64,000 nucleotides of DNA from Candidatus Bathyarchaeia archaeon (GTDB lineage: Archaea > Thermoproteota > Bathyarchaeia > 40CM-2-53-6 > CALIRQ01), in assembly GCA_038843675.1 (NCBI GenBank), contig JAWBRV010000005.1, positions 1-64,000 on the forward strand, in the 5' to 3' direction. Each line of letters starts with the position of its first letter. Positions within the stretch are counted from its first letter, which is position 1. Shown piece by piece: positions 9,030-17,399 of this stretch. The position numbers were made by a program, and so were the translations under genes. A model generated the notes under the pieces. It was not told the DNA's origin. It ran no database searches and saw only the letters and a program-made list of their open reading frames with translations.

Positions 9030-9383
9030 TTGTTCCGCTGGCTCGCATTCGCCGGGATCCGGCTTCTCGAAGCCATCCAGAAATCCTCCGATCCCTCATA
9101 AGGGCGATCCCCGGTCAAGCTCGCCCAAGGCGATGGGGGAATCGCTAATGGGCGGCGGGGCTCCTAGGGTTGGGGAGAGGCGCCATCGAAGGGACGGCGC
9201 CGTGCTCAATCCAAAAAGGGCAAAACGGATTGATTTAAACGCGCAAATCTCCCGCATAACTCCATCGGGGAATTCCGGCCGTTGTTTTATCGGCGATTGC
9301 GAAATGCTCCTTGGGGATAATCGGTCTTGAAGTTCGCCCATATGAAGCCCGGATGTGGGAAAGGCGCTCAATGGAGCGGCCCG
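9030..9383. other. Intergenic stretch, nothing recognised
   Basis: About 350 bases between the vapB promoter and the 3' end of the MFS gene. A few short frames are present on both strands, but none resembles a known protein. No RNA gene was recognised. Confidence 0.5.
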
Positions 9384-10589
9384 CTATTCCCGCCGCTCCC
9401 TCCTTATCATCAACGTGAGCGCGATCATGGCTACACAGGAGGCGGCGGTCGCGGGGAAGATCGCCCAAAGCCCGATGGCATCGGCCAGCCATCCGAATAT
9501 CAGCGGGGTCACGAGGGCCCCGATGGCCGCTTGGATCGAGAAGTTCAAGGCGAAGATCTTCCCCAAGACCTCTGGAGGGGAGAGGTCCGCGATAAGGGCT
9601 GTGAGGGCGGCCCCCTCGAGCGAGGAGGAGAGCCCGGCCGCCACCGCCAAGATGGGCACCATGTAATCCCCTGCGGGCAGGATGGAGGGGATCAGAATGG
9701 CGGGGATCGCGGCGCTCAAGAGCACCACCTTCCTCCTCCCGATCCTATCGGAGGCGAAACCGCCGATCGCAATCCCTATGGCGCTCGCGCCCATTATGGC
9801 CGAGAAGATATATGCGACGGAGCTTTGATCGAACGCCCTATAATTCCTCAGGTAGGTTGGGAAGAAGGAGTTGAAGCCATTCCAATATACGCCCCTCATC
9901 GCGCTCACGGCCAACGCCAGCGCTATCGGGATCGAGAAATGCCTCAGGATGGGGCCCCGCTCCTTTGGGAGGTCGGAGGATTTGCGGCCGCTGGGATCCC
10001 CGCCCGAGCCGATCCCCGGCTCCACCGCGAGCCTCCAGAATAGGATGGCGATTGCTATGCCTGGGATGGCAAGGATCCTCAGGGCATCCCTCCAGCCCAT
10101 TACCGCCCCGAATACGCCGAGCAGCAACGGCCCGATCATTGAGCCGGCCGGGCCGCTGGCTATCGAGAGGCCCATCGCCCTCCCCCTGCCCTTCGGGAAG
10201 GATTTCGCCGTTAGCGCCGTCCCACCGGGATGGTATGCGCTCGCCCCTATCCCGGCCGCGGCGATCGAGAGGAGCAATTGCCAATAATCCCGCGCTAGGC
10301 TCACGCCGACGATCCCGATCGCGTAGATGAGCATGAAGAGGGATACGAAGGGCTTGCAGCCCCTCTTATCGGATAAATGGCCCATGGGCAGCTCGAGCGA
10401 AACCCTTAAGGCCGCGAAGGTCGAGACCAATAGGCCCACTTGGGTATAGGATAGGGAGAGCTCCCTCATCAGGGACGGGTATATGGGGGGCAGGGCCATT
10501 TCATACATATGCCAAGCCCCATGGGCGAGGGCGCAAAGCGTTAAGTTGGCCCTCATCGCCGCTTCGAAATCCCTCGAAGCCAACCACAT
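9384..10589 (-). CDS. MFS exporter, fosmidomycin-resistance (Fsr)-like
   Basis: The protein has 401 residues and about twelve hydrophobic helices. The loop after helix 2 has the MFS signature region GHLSDKRGCKP, repeated in degenerate form (GFASDRIGRRK) after the mid-point. GASAYHPGGTALTAKSFPKGRGRAMGL matches the His-Pro and Arg-Gly motif of the Fsr subgroup. It probably exports a small hydrophobic or phosphonate-like compound by proton exchange; the substrate is not evident. ATG 10556 is an alternative start. The gene stands alone, divergent from the metallopeptidase gene. Confidence 0.85.
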   Translation of the reverse strand: MWLASRDFEAAMRANLTLCALAHGAWHMYEMALPPIYPSLMRELSLSYTQVGLLVSTFAALRVSLELPMGHLSDKRGCKPFVSLFMLIYAIGIVGVSLARDYWQLLLSIAAAGIGASAYHPGGTALTAKSFPKGRGRAMGLSIASGPAGSMIGPLLLGVFGAVMGWRDALRILAIPGIAIAILFWRLAVEPGIGSGGDPSGRKSSDLPKERGPILRHFSIPIALALAVSAMRGVYWNGFNSFFPTYLRNYRAFDQSSVAYIFSAIMGASAIGIAIGGFASDRIGRRKVVLLSAAIPAILIPSILPAGDYMVPILAVAAGLSSSLEGAALTALIADLSPPEVLGKIFALNFSIQAAIGALVTPLIFGWLADAIGLWAIFPATAASCVAMIALTLMIRRERRE

Positions 10590-10664
10590 CCACCCCCGCG
10601 GGCCGGAAGAGGCCTTTTAAGGCCGGCGAGCGGATAAAAAGGCTTCGCAGGAGAGGGGCTAGGC

Positions 10665-11054
10665 TTGATTAGATATTATCCCGCGCCGGACATCCAGGAA
10701 AGGGTCAAGGAGCTTGTGGGCTCCTTGGGGTTCGATCACATCGATGTGGATAGGGTCATATGCCTGAGGAGCAGGGGCTCGAAGGCCTCCAGGGCCTTGG
10801 CCCGCATACATGGGCTGCCGAGGGTTTGGCAAAGGGCCCTCGCCTCCGATCCCCTATACGTCATAGAGGTCATCTCCGAAAGGTTCGATGCCCTTGGCCC
10901 CGATGAGAGGGATAAGGTCCTGATACATGAGCTATTGCATATCCCGAAGGGATTCGGCGGCGGCCTCAGGGGGCATAAAAAAGCGATAAATAGGAAGAGG
11001 GTCGATCGGCTATATTCAATGCTTGTCTCAAGGGCGGGGGCGAGCTCGCGATGA
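10665..11054 (+). CDS. Putative zinc metallopeptidase (phage-metallopeptidase-like, HELLH)
   Basis: This 129-residue protein has LIHELLHIPKGFGGGLRGHKK, that is an HExxH zinc motif followed by a third His in GGLRGH, as in the small 'putative phage metallopeptidase' families found in archaea and viruses. The start is TTG 10665 (MIRYYPAPDIQERV). It overlaps the cupin gene by four bases (ATGA), so the two are translationally coupled. No signal peptide, so it likely acts inside the cell. Substrate unknown; a de-ubiquitin or tail-morphogenesis role cannot be assigned. Confidence 0.75.
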   Translation: MIRYYPAPDIQERVKELVGSLGFDHIDVDRVICLRSRGSKASRALARIHGLPRVWQRALASDPLYVIEVISERFDALGPDERDKVLIHELLHIPKGFGGGLRGHKKAINRKRVDRLYSMLVSRAGASSR

Positions 11055-11392
11055 TCGTGTTCGATACGAAGGGCTTGGAGCTTGGCAGGAGGGAGGGCGG
11101 CCTCTTCCTCGGGCCCGTTGGATGGAGGAGCCTCGTGGATGAATCGATAGGGTCCGAGAGGCTGAGGATAGCGATCGTAAAATTCCCGCCGGGCGTTAGG
11201 ACGAAGCTCCATTCCCACGAATACGATCAATGCGTCTTGGTCATCGATGGAAGGGGGATATTGGCCACGGAAGGCGAGGAGCATCGAGTCGGCCCGGGGG
11301 CCTTGGTATTCATACCGAAGGGCGAAAGGCATTGGCATGGATCCGATGGGGATAACGAGTTCCTCCAGCTGGCCGTTTACTATTCGCCCTGA
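11051..11392 (+). CDS. Small cupin-domain protein
   Basis: A 113-residue single-domain cupin. Motif 1 is KLHSHEYDQCVLVIDGRG (His, His and Glu/Gln ligands) and motif 2 is PGALVFIPKGERHWHG, so a metal-binding barrel is expected. The start ATG overlaps the stop of the metallopeptidase gene. Cupins of this size act as small-molecule isomerases, dioxygenases or binding proteins; nothing here fixes the substrate. Confidence 0.8.
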   Translation: MIVFDTKGLELGRREGGLFLGPVGWRSLVDESIGSERLRIAIVKFPPGVRTKLHSHEYDQCVLVIDGRGILATEGEEHRVGPGALVFIPKGERHWHGSDGDNEFLQLAVYYSP

Positions 11393-11429
11393 TCGATCGG
11401 CCCACTATGAACGGCGGCGTCGGGATCCA

Positions 11430-11879
11430 TCAAGGTATATCCCATTCCTCGCCGAGGCCCTTCAATGGGAGCGCGAGGCCCGTCCCCTTACACTTTTCGC
11501 AAAGCTTCATATCGGCCGTTATGAGGTTCGTCGCCAAGATCTCCGCGATGGCGATATAGCAGGCATCGTAGACGCTCAGATCGAGCGCCTTGGCCATTTC
11601 GATCGCCCTCGATAATACCTCCACGGAGGGAGGGATCAAATTTATTTGTAAATCGAGGAGGGCCCTCACGCCCTCGATCAATGTCCCCTCGCTCACGTCG
11701 GGTCTATAGCGCAGGGCGTTAGCGACCTCATAAATCAGCAGGTCCGGGGCGTATAGGTCTATATCCCCATCGCCATATTTTTCCATAATCCTCGACGCCT
11801 TTTCGCCATCCTCCTCCGGGATGAACCATTTCGCAACCACCGAAGCGTCTATGACCGCGCCCTTGGGCGCTCTCTCCAA
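11430..11879 (-). CDS. vapC: VapC PIN-domain ribonuclease toxin
   Basis: Of the four toxin-antitoxin loci in the window this toxin is the only intact one. It has VIDASVVAKWFIPEE (first Asp), APDLLIYEVANALRY (Glu), LSVYDACYIAIAE (third acid) and LITADMKLCEK (fourth acid), giving a complete PIN active site for Mg-dependent RNA cleavage. I chose TTG 11879 because GGAGGTGAT stands just upstream; the frame also allows ATG 11906. The start lies inside the antitoxin gene (31-base overlap). The C-terminus carries an extra Cys pair (CEKCKG) not general in the family. The tRNA or rRNA target is unknown. Confidence 0.88.
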   Translation of the reverse strand: MERAPKGAVIDASVVAKWFIPEEDGEKASRIMEKYGDGDIDLYAPDLLIYEVANALRYRPDVSEGTLIEGVRALLDLQINLIPPSVEVLSRAIEMAKALDLSVYDACYIAIAEILATNLITADMKLCEKCKGTGLALPLKGLGEEWDIP

Positions 11880-12127
11880 CTTCTGATCACCTCCACGCTG
11901 GACCATCCCTCGATCCTCTTGAGCCCCCTCCTAACGTCCTCTATGGCTCTCACAGCCCCCCTCAAGCGATCTACGTCCTTCAGGGATTTCAGCTCCGATC
12001 CTTGAACCCAGAGCCGGAAGGCTTGGGATGCCGCTTGGCCCACCTTAATCCCCCTCCTCATCGCCTCGGCTTTCAGCCTCCTATAGGCGCCCTCGTCCAC
12101 GTCCTTGATCACTATCATCCTGCCCAT
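11849..12127 (-). CDS. vapB: VapB-type antitoxin
   Basis: A 92-residue protein: MIVIKDVDEGAYRRLKAEAMRRGIKVGQAASQAF is the ribbon-helix-helix/AbrB-like DNA-binding half. The end, EGWSSVEVIRSWRERPRARS, has the Trp-containing linker that wraps the PIN toxin. ATG 12127 follows AGGAGGGGCC; ATG 12118 is possible. It overlaps vapC, and two copies of a palindromic element lie over its promoter, which fits autoregulation by the VapBC complex. Confidence 0.85.
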   Translation of the reverse strand: MGRMIVIKDVDEGAYRRLKAEAMRRGIKVGQAASQAFRLWVQGSELKSLKDVDRLRGAVRAIEDVRRGLKRIEGWSSVEVIRSWRERPRARS

Positions 12128-12134
12128 GGCCCCT

Positions 12135-12170
12135 CCTTTTATAAAAGTATAACCTTTTATAAAAAGTATA
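12135..12170 (-). promoter_or_regulatory. Tandem palindromic operator/promoter of vapBC
   Basis: Two direct copies of CCTTTTATAAAAGTATA (12135-12151) and CCTTTTATAAAAAGTATA (12153-12170) lie 8 to 43 bases before the vapB start. Each contains the palindrome TTTTATAAAA, and each could be read as a TATA box on the minus strand. One may be the true TATA box and both may be the VapB binding sites, so that binding blocks TBP. Spacing is 18 bases from start to start, close to two helical turns. Confidence 0.65.
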
Positions 12171-12223
12171 TCCTAGACCCCGCTCACCGGGTCCAAAAAA
12201 GGCCGCATCCCCGCCCGCTGCCC

Positions 12224-12994
12224 TCAAGCCTCGAGGACCATCATATCCTCCGCGATCTCGACCTCCCCGTCCCACATAGCCCTTATGACCCCCAAGGCTC
12301 CCGCCGGATCCAGCTCCGGGCTCAAATGGACCAAGACGGCCCTCTTGGGGGAGGCCTTGGCGCAGAGGTCCGCCACCGAGCGGGGATCCATGTGGAACGG
12401 CGAGGGCTCCATCTTGAAGCATTGGCAGAGGAGCAGATCGCATCCCCTCGCCAGCTCCACTAGGGCATCGCAGGGCTCGGTATCGCCCGTGAAGGCCACG
12501 GACCTTCCATCGTATTCGAACCTATAGCCGTAATTCAGGGCCGCGTGCTTGAGCTCGTAAGCGGAAGCCCTGAGGCCGCCCGAATCGTAGAAGGGGCCGG
12601 GCCTTACATCGGAGATCATCAATTCGAAGGAATCACGGATCTTCCCTATCGGGCCGGGGACCTTGGAATGGGCCTCGAGGAGGTCCTCTAGGAAATCGCG
12701 GGTCCCGGGCGGCCCATATATCTCTAACCGATCCCCCCTACCCGTAATGACCATCTCCCCCAAGAGCGCTATCGCTCCGCCGGAATGATCCGCGTGTAGG
12801 TGCGTCAGGAAAAGCGCATCCAGATCGTTCGGATCGAAGCCCGCTTCGGCGAGTTGATAATTGGTCCCCGCTGCGCAATCGATCAATACGGCCCGATCCC
12901 CGGCTCGGAGGAGGAAGCCGGGGCCGCGCCTGCCGTGGGTCCTGTTGCCAACCCATACGCCCGATCCCAAGACGACGACCTTAATCCTCGCCAA
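12224..12994 (-). CDS. Metallo-beta-lactamase-fold hydrolase, RNase Z-like
   Basis: A 256-residue protein with LTHLHADHSGG (HxHxDH, residues 64-74), SAYELKHAALNYGYR (third His) and VAFTGDTEPCDAL (bridging Asp), and a final VLVHLSPE His. This is the binuclear zinc site of the RNase Z/arylsulfatase-like branch. The exosite and the flexible arm of true tRNase Z are not obvious, so a phosphodiesterase or other hydrolase role is as likely. The sequence near the start is open and no partner gene overlaps. Confidence 0.8.
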   Translation of the reverse strand: MARIKVVVLGSGVWVGNRTHGRRGPGFLLRAGDRAVLIDCAAGTNYQLAEAGFDPNDLDALFLTHLHADHSGGAIALLGEMVITGRGDRLEIYGPPGTRDFLEDLLEAHSKVPGPIGKIRDSFELMISDVRPGPFYDSGGLRASAYELKHAALNYGYRFEYDGRSVAFTGDTEPCDALVELARGCDLLLCQCFKMEPSPFHMDPRSVADLCAKASPKRAVLVHLSPELDPAGALGVIRAMWDGEVEIAEDMMVLEA

Positions 12995-13085
12995 ATCCGA
13001 ACCACCGAGGCCCCTCTACTGGCGCGATCTCGAAAAATCTTGCGCGGCCCGGATCCCGTCCATTCCAAGAGGATCCTCTTGGGCT

Positions 13086-13436
13086 TCATCGGGTCGCTCC
13101 CCGACGCTCCGCCTCCTCCCTCGCATGGGCCACGTGATCCGCGAACCCCCAGCCGGGCCTATCCTCGAGGGTCAGCCCAAGCCTCTCATAAAGCGCCTCG
13201 ATCGCCCACCTCAGGATTATATCGGCCCCCCTCCCGAACAGGGCCCTGAGGCCCCCCTCGAAATCCCCGGGCCTTGATGGGATATCTTCCCTCCCGAACC
13301 CATATCGGCATTTCAAATACCAATAAACGCTATGCCTGACGCCCTCGGATAGCTTGAGCAGCGCTTCATCGACCGCCTCCAGCAGGGCCTCATCGAAGCC
13401 CCCGCGGCGTCCCGGCCGGTTGAGATCATCCCCCAT
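13086..13436 (-). CDS. NitrOD5-like (DUF3227-like) small signalling protein
   Basis: The real start is ATG 13436 (MGDDLNRPGRRGG); the longer frame is a shadow of the KaiC gene. The 116 residues are mainly helical: LLKLSEGVRHSVYWYLKCRYGF, EDIPSRPGDFEGGLRALFG and ILRWAIEALYERLGL match from memory the NitrOD5/DUF3227 output domain of Thaumarchaeota. It lies 19 bases after a KaiC-like gene on the same strand, so a shared signalling role is likely. Family assignment is from pattern memory, not a search. Confidence 0.6.
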   Translation of the reverse strand: MGDDLNRPGRRGGFDEALLEAVDEALLKLSEGVRHSVYWYLKCRYGFGREDIPSRPGDFEGGLRALFGRGADIILRWAIEALYERLGLTLEDRPGWGFADHVAHAREEAERRGATR

Positions 13437-13455
13437 CGCCGCATTCTTCCCTCCG

Positions 13456-14886
13456 TCAAACGATCGGCGTGAGCTTGGGCAGCGGGTAGCCCTTGGAGAT
13501 ATCCGCCTCCACGGCGTATAGGCCGGTCCTGGGCTTAACGCCGTATAGCAATAGGCAGCCATGCTCCCTAGCCAACCTCAGGTGGACGGTGGCCATGGAG
13601 CTGAGCCTTGCCCTTATCCCCTCATGGCCCGGCTTCATGAGGAGAATGCCGAGGGATCCGCGTTGCCTGATCCTAACGGCGTCTTGGCCCCACATCCTTT
13701 CACATGCCGATTCTTCGTAATAGCTGGCCAAGGTATCAACGCCCGTGACGCTCATTACGGGCTGGCCGGTCTTGCGCATCAAATCCTCCTCTAGCTCCAA
13801 GTACCTCCTATAATCCTCCCAAAGGTCCTTCGCCTCGAAGGTTGCCACGTAGGGCCTATCCTCGCGCTGCTCTCTCTGGTCCCGGGCTTGGCAAACCCTC
13901 AGGAGGCGATCGATCTCCTCGCTCCTCAACCCATAGCTCAGCCCTATCCGCTTCGCCTCCTCGGCATCCATCCCGACTGTTGGTATTAGAATAACGGCCC
14001 GGCCCTGCGCGATGAAGTTCAAAATCATTGGGACGACGATCAAATGATATTCCGCCCTAGAGGCCTTCCCGGCGATTTCCAATAGGACGGAATCGCCCTT
14101 GGAGAGCCCGCCGCCCAGCATCGCGTCCAAATCCTCGGACCCGGTCGAGTATTTGCCCGGAGGATCCGGGATCGGCCGGAAGCGCCCCGGCCTTTCGATG
14201 GGCTTCGGCTTGAAGGGCGCGAAGGCCTTGAAACCGCCCTCGAGCGTGAAGACGAGCCTTCTCTCGCCCAGCCTCGTCCCCCTCAGCTTCACCAATTCCA
14301 ATTCTCGTATCGGCCTCCCATCGATATCCCCGATCCGAAGCACGATCACCCCATCCGCCACGAACTCCTCCATGCCAAACCCGATCCTTCTATCCCCCAT
14401 CGGCGTTTCCGAGACAATGATCGTCGTGCAGCCCATCCTCCTAACGATCCTCCCGAGGATGGAGTTCAGGACAATTCTGGAATCGTGGGGGCTTTGGAAC
14501 GCTTGCGCCAAGGCCGAATAGGAATCGATGACCAAACGCCTCGCATTGAGGGCGTTGAGCTCGCGGAGGATCCCCTCGAGGATCGATGGGATGGCGGCCC
14601 CCCTCATGGCGGTGAAATCCAAAAACCCGAGCCTCCCCTCGGCCTCGAGCCCCTCGAGGTCCACGCCCAAATGCCCGGAGAGGGAATCGATGAAAGCCTC
14701 CTTTGACTCGGCGAAGCCCACGTAGACGCCCGGCTCGCCCAATTCGGCGCCCTTTACCAAGAACTGGGTCGAGAGGACCGTTTTCCCGGTGCCGGGGTTC
14801 CCGGCCACGAGGATCAAGCTATCCCTTGGGAAGCCTCCCCCGGTAATCTCGTCCAGCGCCTCGACCCCGGTCCTCGCCCTTTCCAT
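13456..14886 (-). CDS. KaiC-like RecA-family ATPase, second domain degenerate
   Basis: The N-terminal domain (1-230) has TGVEALDEITGGGFPRDS, Walker A GNPGTGKT, Walker B RLVIDSYSAL and the SETPMGD segment, so it should bind and probably hydrolyse ATP. The C-terminal half starts with a second KaiC-like entry (TGSEDLDAMLGGGLSKGDS), but where Walker A belongs it reads EIAGKASRAEY, without the GKT signature. The second half therefore looks like a pseudo-ATPase used for assembly or signalling. KaiC-like proteins in archaea couple ATP binding to regulators. It is cotranscribed with the NitrOD5-like gene. Confidence 0.82.
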   Translation of the reverse strand: MERARTGVEALDEITGGGFPRDSLILVAGNPGTGKTVLSTQFLVKGAELGEPGVYVGFAESKEAFIDSLSGHLGVDLEGLEAEGRLGFLDFTAMRGAAIPSILEGILRELNALNARRLVIDSYSALAQAFQSPHDSRIVLNSILGRIVRRMGCTTIIVSETPMGDRRIGFGMEEFVADGVIVLRIGDIDGRPIRELELVKLRGTRLGERRLVFTLEGGFKAFAPFKPKPIERPGRFRPIPDPPGKYSTGSEDLDAMLGGGLSKGDSVLLEIAGKASRAEYHLIVVPMILNFIAQGRAVILIPTVGMDAEEAKRIGLSYGLRSEEIDRLLRVCQARDQREQREDRPYVATFEAKDLWEDYRRYLELEEDLMRKTGQPVMSVTGVDTLASYYEESACERMWGQDAVRIRQRGSLGILLMKPGHEGIRARLSSMATVHLRLAREHGCLLLYGVKPRTGLYAVEADISKGYPLPKLTPIV

Positions 14887-15272
14887 GATTCCGCGTCCTT
14901 CATCGGTTCAAATAAAGGATAAGGGCTTTCTTGACATATGCATTGAAATAAGCGATTAACCGCGCGATGCTTATCGCCAGCTAAGCGCCGCTCCCTAGGC
15001 CCCATCTCGCATCGAGGGCCAAGGGGCGCCTCTCCAGCCTCCCCAAGAACTCGGTCATGGCATCATCCCCCTTCACCAAGCCCCGCGGTCTAACCACCGA
15101 ATGGGCTGCGGAGGAAGGCATTTAAAAGGGATAAATCCCGAAGGCCGAGGCTCAACCCATCCGGGCCCAACAGGCTTCGCATTTTCGATGAGCATTATAT
15201 CGAAGATCGTTAGATCGATGCGATGAATAACGGTTTTTATCTTCCATCGGCGAACCAAACGCCCGATGGGGC
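14887..15272. other. Intergenic stretch between divergent genes
   Basis: This 386-base stretch separates the KaiC-like gene (minus) from a small membrane protein gene (plus). GGTTTTTATCTTCC (15232-15245) is a possible TATA region for the latter. I see no RNA gene or repeat. Confidence 0.45.
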
Positions 15273-15503
15273 ATGGGCTTGATCGCGCCATCTAAGGATT
15301 GGAAAAGCCTGAAGAGGTTCGCGGTGGATTCCCTCGCCCATACGATCTTCTACGGCGCGGTCGGCGCATTGATAGCCATGGCCTTGGGGGTGGAGTTGGA
15401 GCTCTTCATGGCGATGTCCATCGCGGGCACTATTGCCCAATTCATCTGCGGGGGGCTCTTCGGGAGGTTCTTGGACTTGGTCCGGCGGATGGCCGGGGTT
15501 TGA
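15273..15503 (+). CDS. Small two-helix membrane protein
   Basis: A 76-residue protein with a basic start (SKDWKSLKRFA) and two hydrophobic helices (TIFYGAVGALIAMALG and ELFMAMSIAGTIAQFICGGLFG), ending in RFLDLVRRMAGV. ATG 15273 follows an upstream TATA-like sequence by about 30 bases. Gly patterns (GxxxG) suggest helix packing or oligomers. I do not recognise the family. Confidence 0.55.
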   Translation: MGLIAPSKDWKSLKRFAVDSLAHTIFYGAVGALIAMALGVELELFMAMSIAGTIAQFICGGLFGRFLDLVRRMAGV

Positions 15504-15627
15504 GGGCCAGCGATTCAAGGCGGCCCCCATTAAGCCAGTCCCAAGGGCGTTCGAAAGGGTTAAATCCCGCGCTTCGCGAATGGAGGGCGATCGGTTTTAG
15601 GGATGATGCCCTGCTGGGCTGGAAGAC

Positions 15628-16359
15628 ATGCGCTTGGATTGGAGGATGGTTGGCGCTGGATTGGCCGCGCTGATCCTATTGGCATCGGCGTCCGCATATG
15701 TCCTGATCCCTAGGGATGCGGGGCCATGCCCGAGGCCGGCCCAAATGGAGGTCGGATCAATCACCAAGCTCCCGGATCCTAGGCGGGGCGGAGGCCCCTC
15801 CCTCGAGGAGGCCCTGCTGTGGAGGAGATCGATCAGGGAATACTCGGGGGAGCCATTAACGATCCAAGAGATCTCCCAGCTCCTATGGGCGGCGCAGGGC
15901 ATAACGGATCCGAGGGGCCTCAGGACGGCCCCCTCGGCCGGGGGGACCTATCCATTGGAGATCTATATCGTCGTGGGAAAGGTCGAGGGCTTGAGCGCCG
16001 GCGTATACAAGTACAGGCCCCACGATCACTCCATCGCCATGATTCGCGAGGGCGATAAAAGGGCCGAGCTGGCGGAGGCGGCCTTGGGCCAAGGCTGGGT
16101 GAGGGCGGCGGCGATCGATATCGTCATCTCGGCCGATTACGGGAGGACGACCGCTAGGTATGGCGAGAGGGGCGTGAGGTATGTCCACATGGAGGCGGGG
16201 CACGCGGCCCAGAATTTGCTATTGCAAGCGGCCGCCTTGGGCCTCGGGGCCGTCCCGGTCGGGGCGTTCGACGACGATAAAATCGCGGCGATCATCGGCT
16301 CTCCACCCAGCGAAAGGCCATTATATGTGATACCCGTGGGCAGGAGAGCAAAGGCCTGA
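15628..16359 (+). CDS. SagB/ThcOx-type nitroreductase-fold protein, membrane anchored
   Basis: An N-terminal helix (LAALILLASASAYVLI) acts as a signal anchor or signal peptide. The rest is the FMN-binding SagB-type fold: WRRSIREYSGEPLTIQEISQLLWAAQG, TAPSAGGTYPLEIYIVV, GVYKYRPHDHSI, HMEAGHAAQNLLLQAAALGLG and PLYVIPVGR. SagB proteins oxidise azolines in peptides or act as general reductases; no cyclodehydratase lies nearby, so a stand-alone oxidoreductase, perhaps outside the cell, is more likely. 243 residues, normal for the family. Confidence 0.85.
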   Translation: MRLDWRMVGAGLAALILLASASAYVLIPRDAGPCPRPAQMEVGSITKLPDPRRGGGPSLEEALLWRRSIREYSGEPLTIQEISQLLWAAQGITDPRGLRTAPSAGGTYPLEIYIVVGKVEGLSAGVYKYRPHDHSIAMIREGDKRAELAEAALGQGWVRAAAIDIVISADYGRTTARYGERGVRYVHMEAGHAAQNLLLQAAALGLGAVPVGAFDDDKIAAIIGSPPSERPLYVIPVGRRAKA

Positions 16360-16509
16360 TGCGCCCGATGCCGGGCTCGCGAATAGGATCGCGGCCGCCC
16401 CCCGAGGGCCGGCTGCGGGATGCCCCTTGGGGAGGAGGCCGATCGCCCACCATCGGCCTCGGTTGGGCGGTATTTTCGGTTCAGCGTTGCGGATGAGGAT
16501 CCGCGGGCC

Positions 16510-16820
16510 TTGAGCCTCAAGGATCGGATCGCGGGGATACCGAGGGAGATCGAGAGGGAGGCGGAAGATGGCCGAGAGCGAGGGGTTGGATAAGGCCACG
16601 GCCGTCAGGGCCCTCCTCGAATTGGGCATTGGGGGAGTGGAGGAGGCGGAGGGCCTTGGAATCGTTGCGCGATGGGAAAGCGACTTTCGCCAAGGCCGCC
16701 GAGATGGCCAAGCTATCCCTTTGGGAGTTCGCCGACCTCGTGAAGCAACGCAACATTGAATGGGTTAGATATACGCCGGAGGAGATCGAAAAGGAGGCTC
16801 TGGCGGCGGGTTCTAGGTGA
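16510..16820 (+). pseudogene. UPF0175-type antitoxin, frameshifted
   Basis: Three frames carry the parts of one protein. TTG 16510 onwards reads GIPREIEREAED. From 16568, MAESEGLDKATAVRALLELGI. From 16629, GEWRRRRALESLRDGK and AAEMAKLSLWEFADLVKQRNIEWV, the helix-turn-helix typical of UPF0175. The middle break is repaired by removing one G from the G5 run at 16631-16635. It overlaps the start of the following toxin relic. Two separate shifts make a true pseudogene more likely than error. Confidence 0.7.
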
Positions 16821-17325
16821 AGCTCGTTTTCAACTCCACCCCGCTAATTTATATAACCAAGGTGGGCTTGAGCAGGATCTTCGAAGGATTGCATGGGGAA
16901 AAGCTGACCTCCCCCGAGTCAAAGCCAAGGTGATCGATGAGGGAAAGCTCAGGGGAGTGCCGGATGCCATAATTCTGTAGAGCCCCTTCCTGGGCGAGGT
17001 ATTCAAAGTCATTGAGCCCAAGAACAAGGTCCTCTTGGAAAGCCTTTCGCGGACCAAGGGGCTCCATATGGCCGATGCCGAGGTTTTGGCCATAGCCAAG
17101 GAGCTCGATGGGATGGCGATCGTGGACGATGAGATCTCGAGGAAGACGGCTAAAATTTATGGAATATCATACGCGGGTACGCCATATATCCTGATGAAAG
17201 CGGTTTCCCAAGGGCTCATCGCGAAGGACGATGCCAAACGGGCATTGGATGAGATGATCCTCTCGGGTTGGCGATGCGGCGTTGAAACTTACGCCAAGAT
17301 CTTGGAGGCCATGGAAAGGTTGTAG
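16817..17325 (+). pseudogene. DUF3368 PIN-like toxin, frameshift plus nonsense codon
   Basis: GTG 16817 begins KLVFNSTPLIYITKVGL, the N-terminus of DUF3368 toxins. A shift at the C5 run near 16910 changes frame to VKAKVIDEGKLRGVPDAIIL, followed by TAG at 16978, and the same frame then resumes with SPFLGEVFKV, LHMADAEVLAIAKEL, AIVDDEISRKTAKIYGI and GTPYILMKAV. Length and order are otherwise complete. UPF0175-DUF3368 pairs are known toxin-antitoxin modules, so this is a decayed one. A nonsense codon plus a shift rules out a single sequencing error. Confidence 0.8.
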
Positions 17326-17399
17326 AGGGGGACCAATGGCGCGGAGGCGGGGATCGCTGGGCGATCGATATGGATTATAACGCCGTAGCCCCCCTAGGG

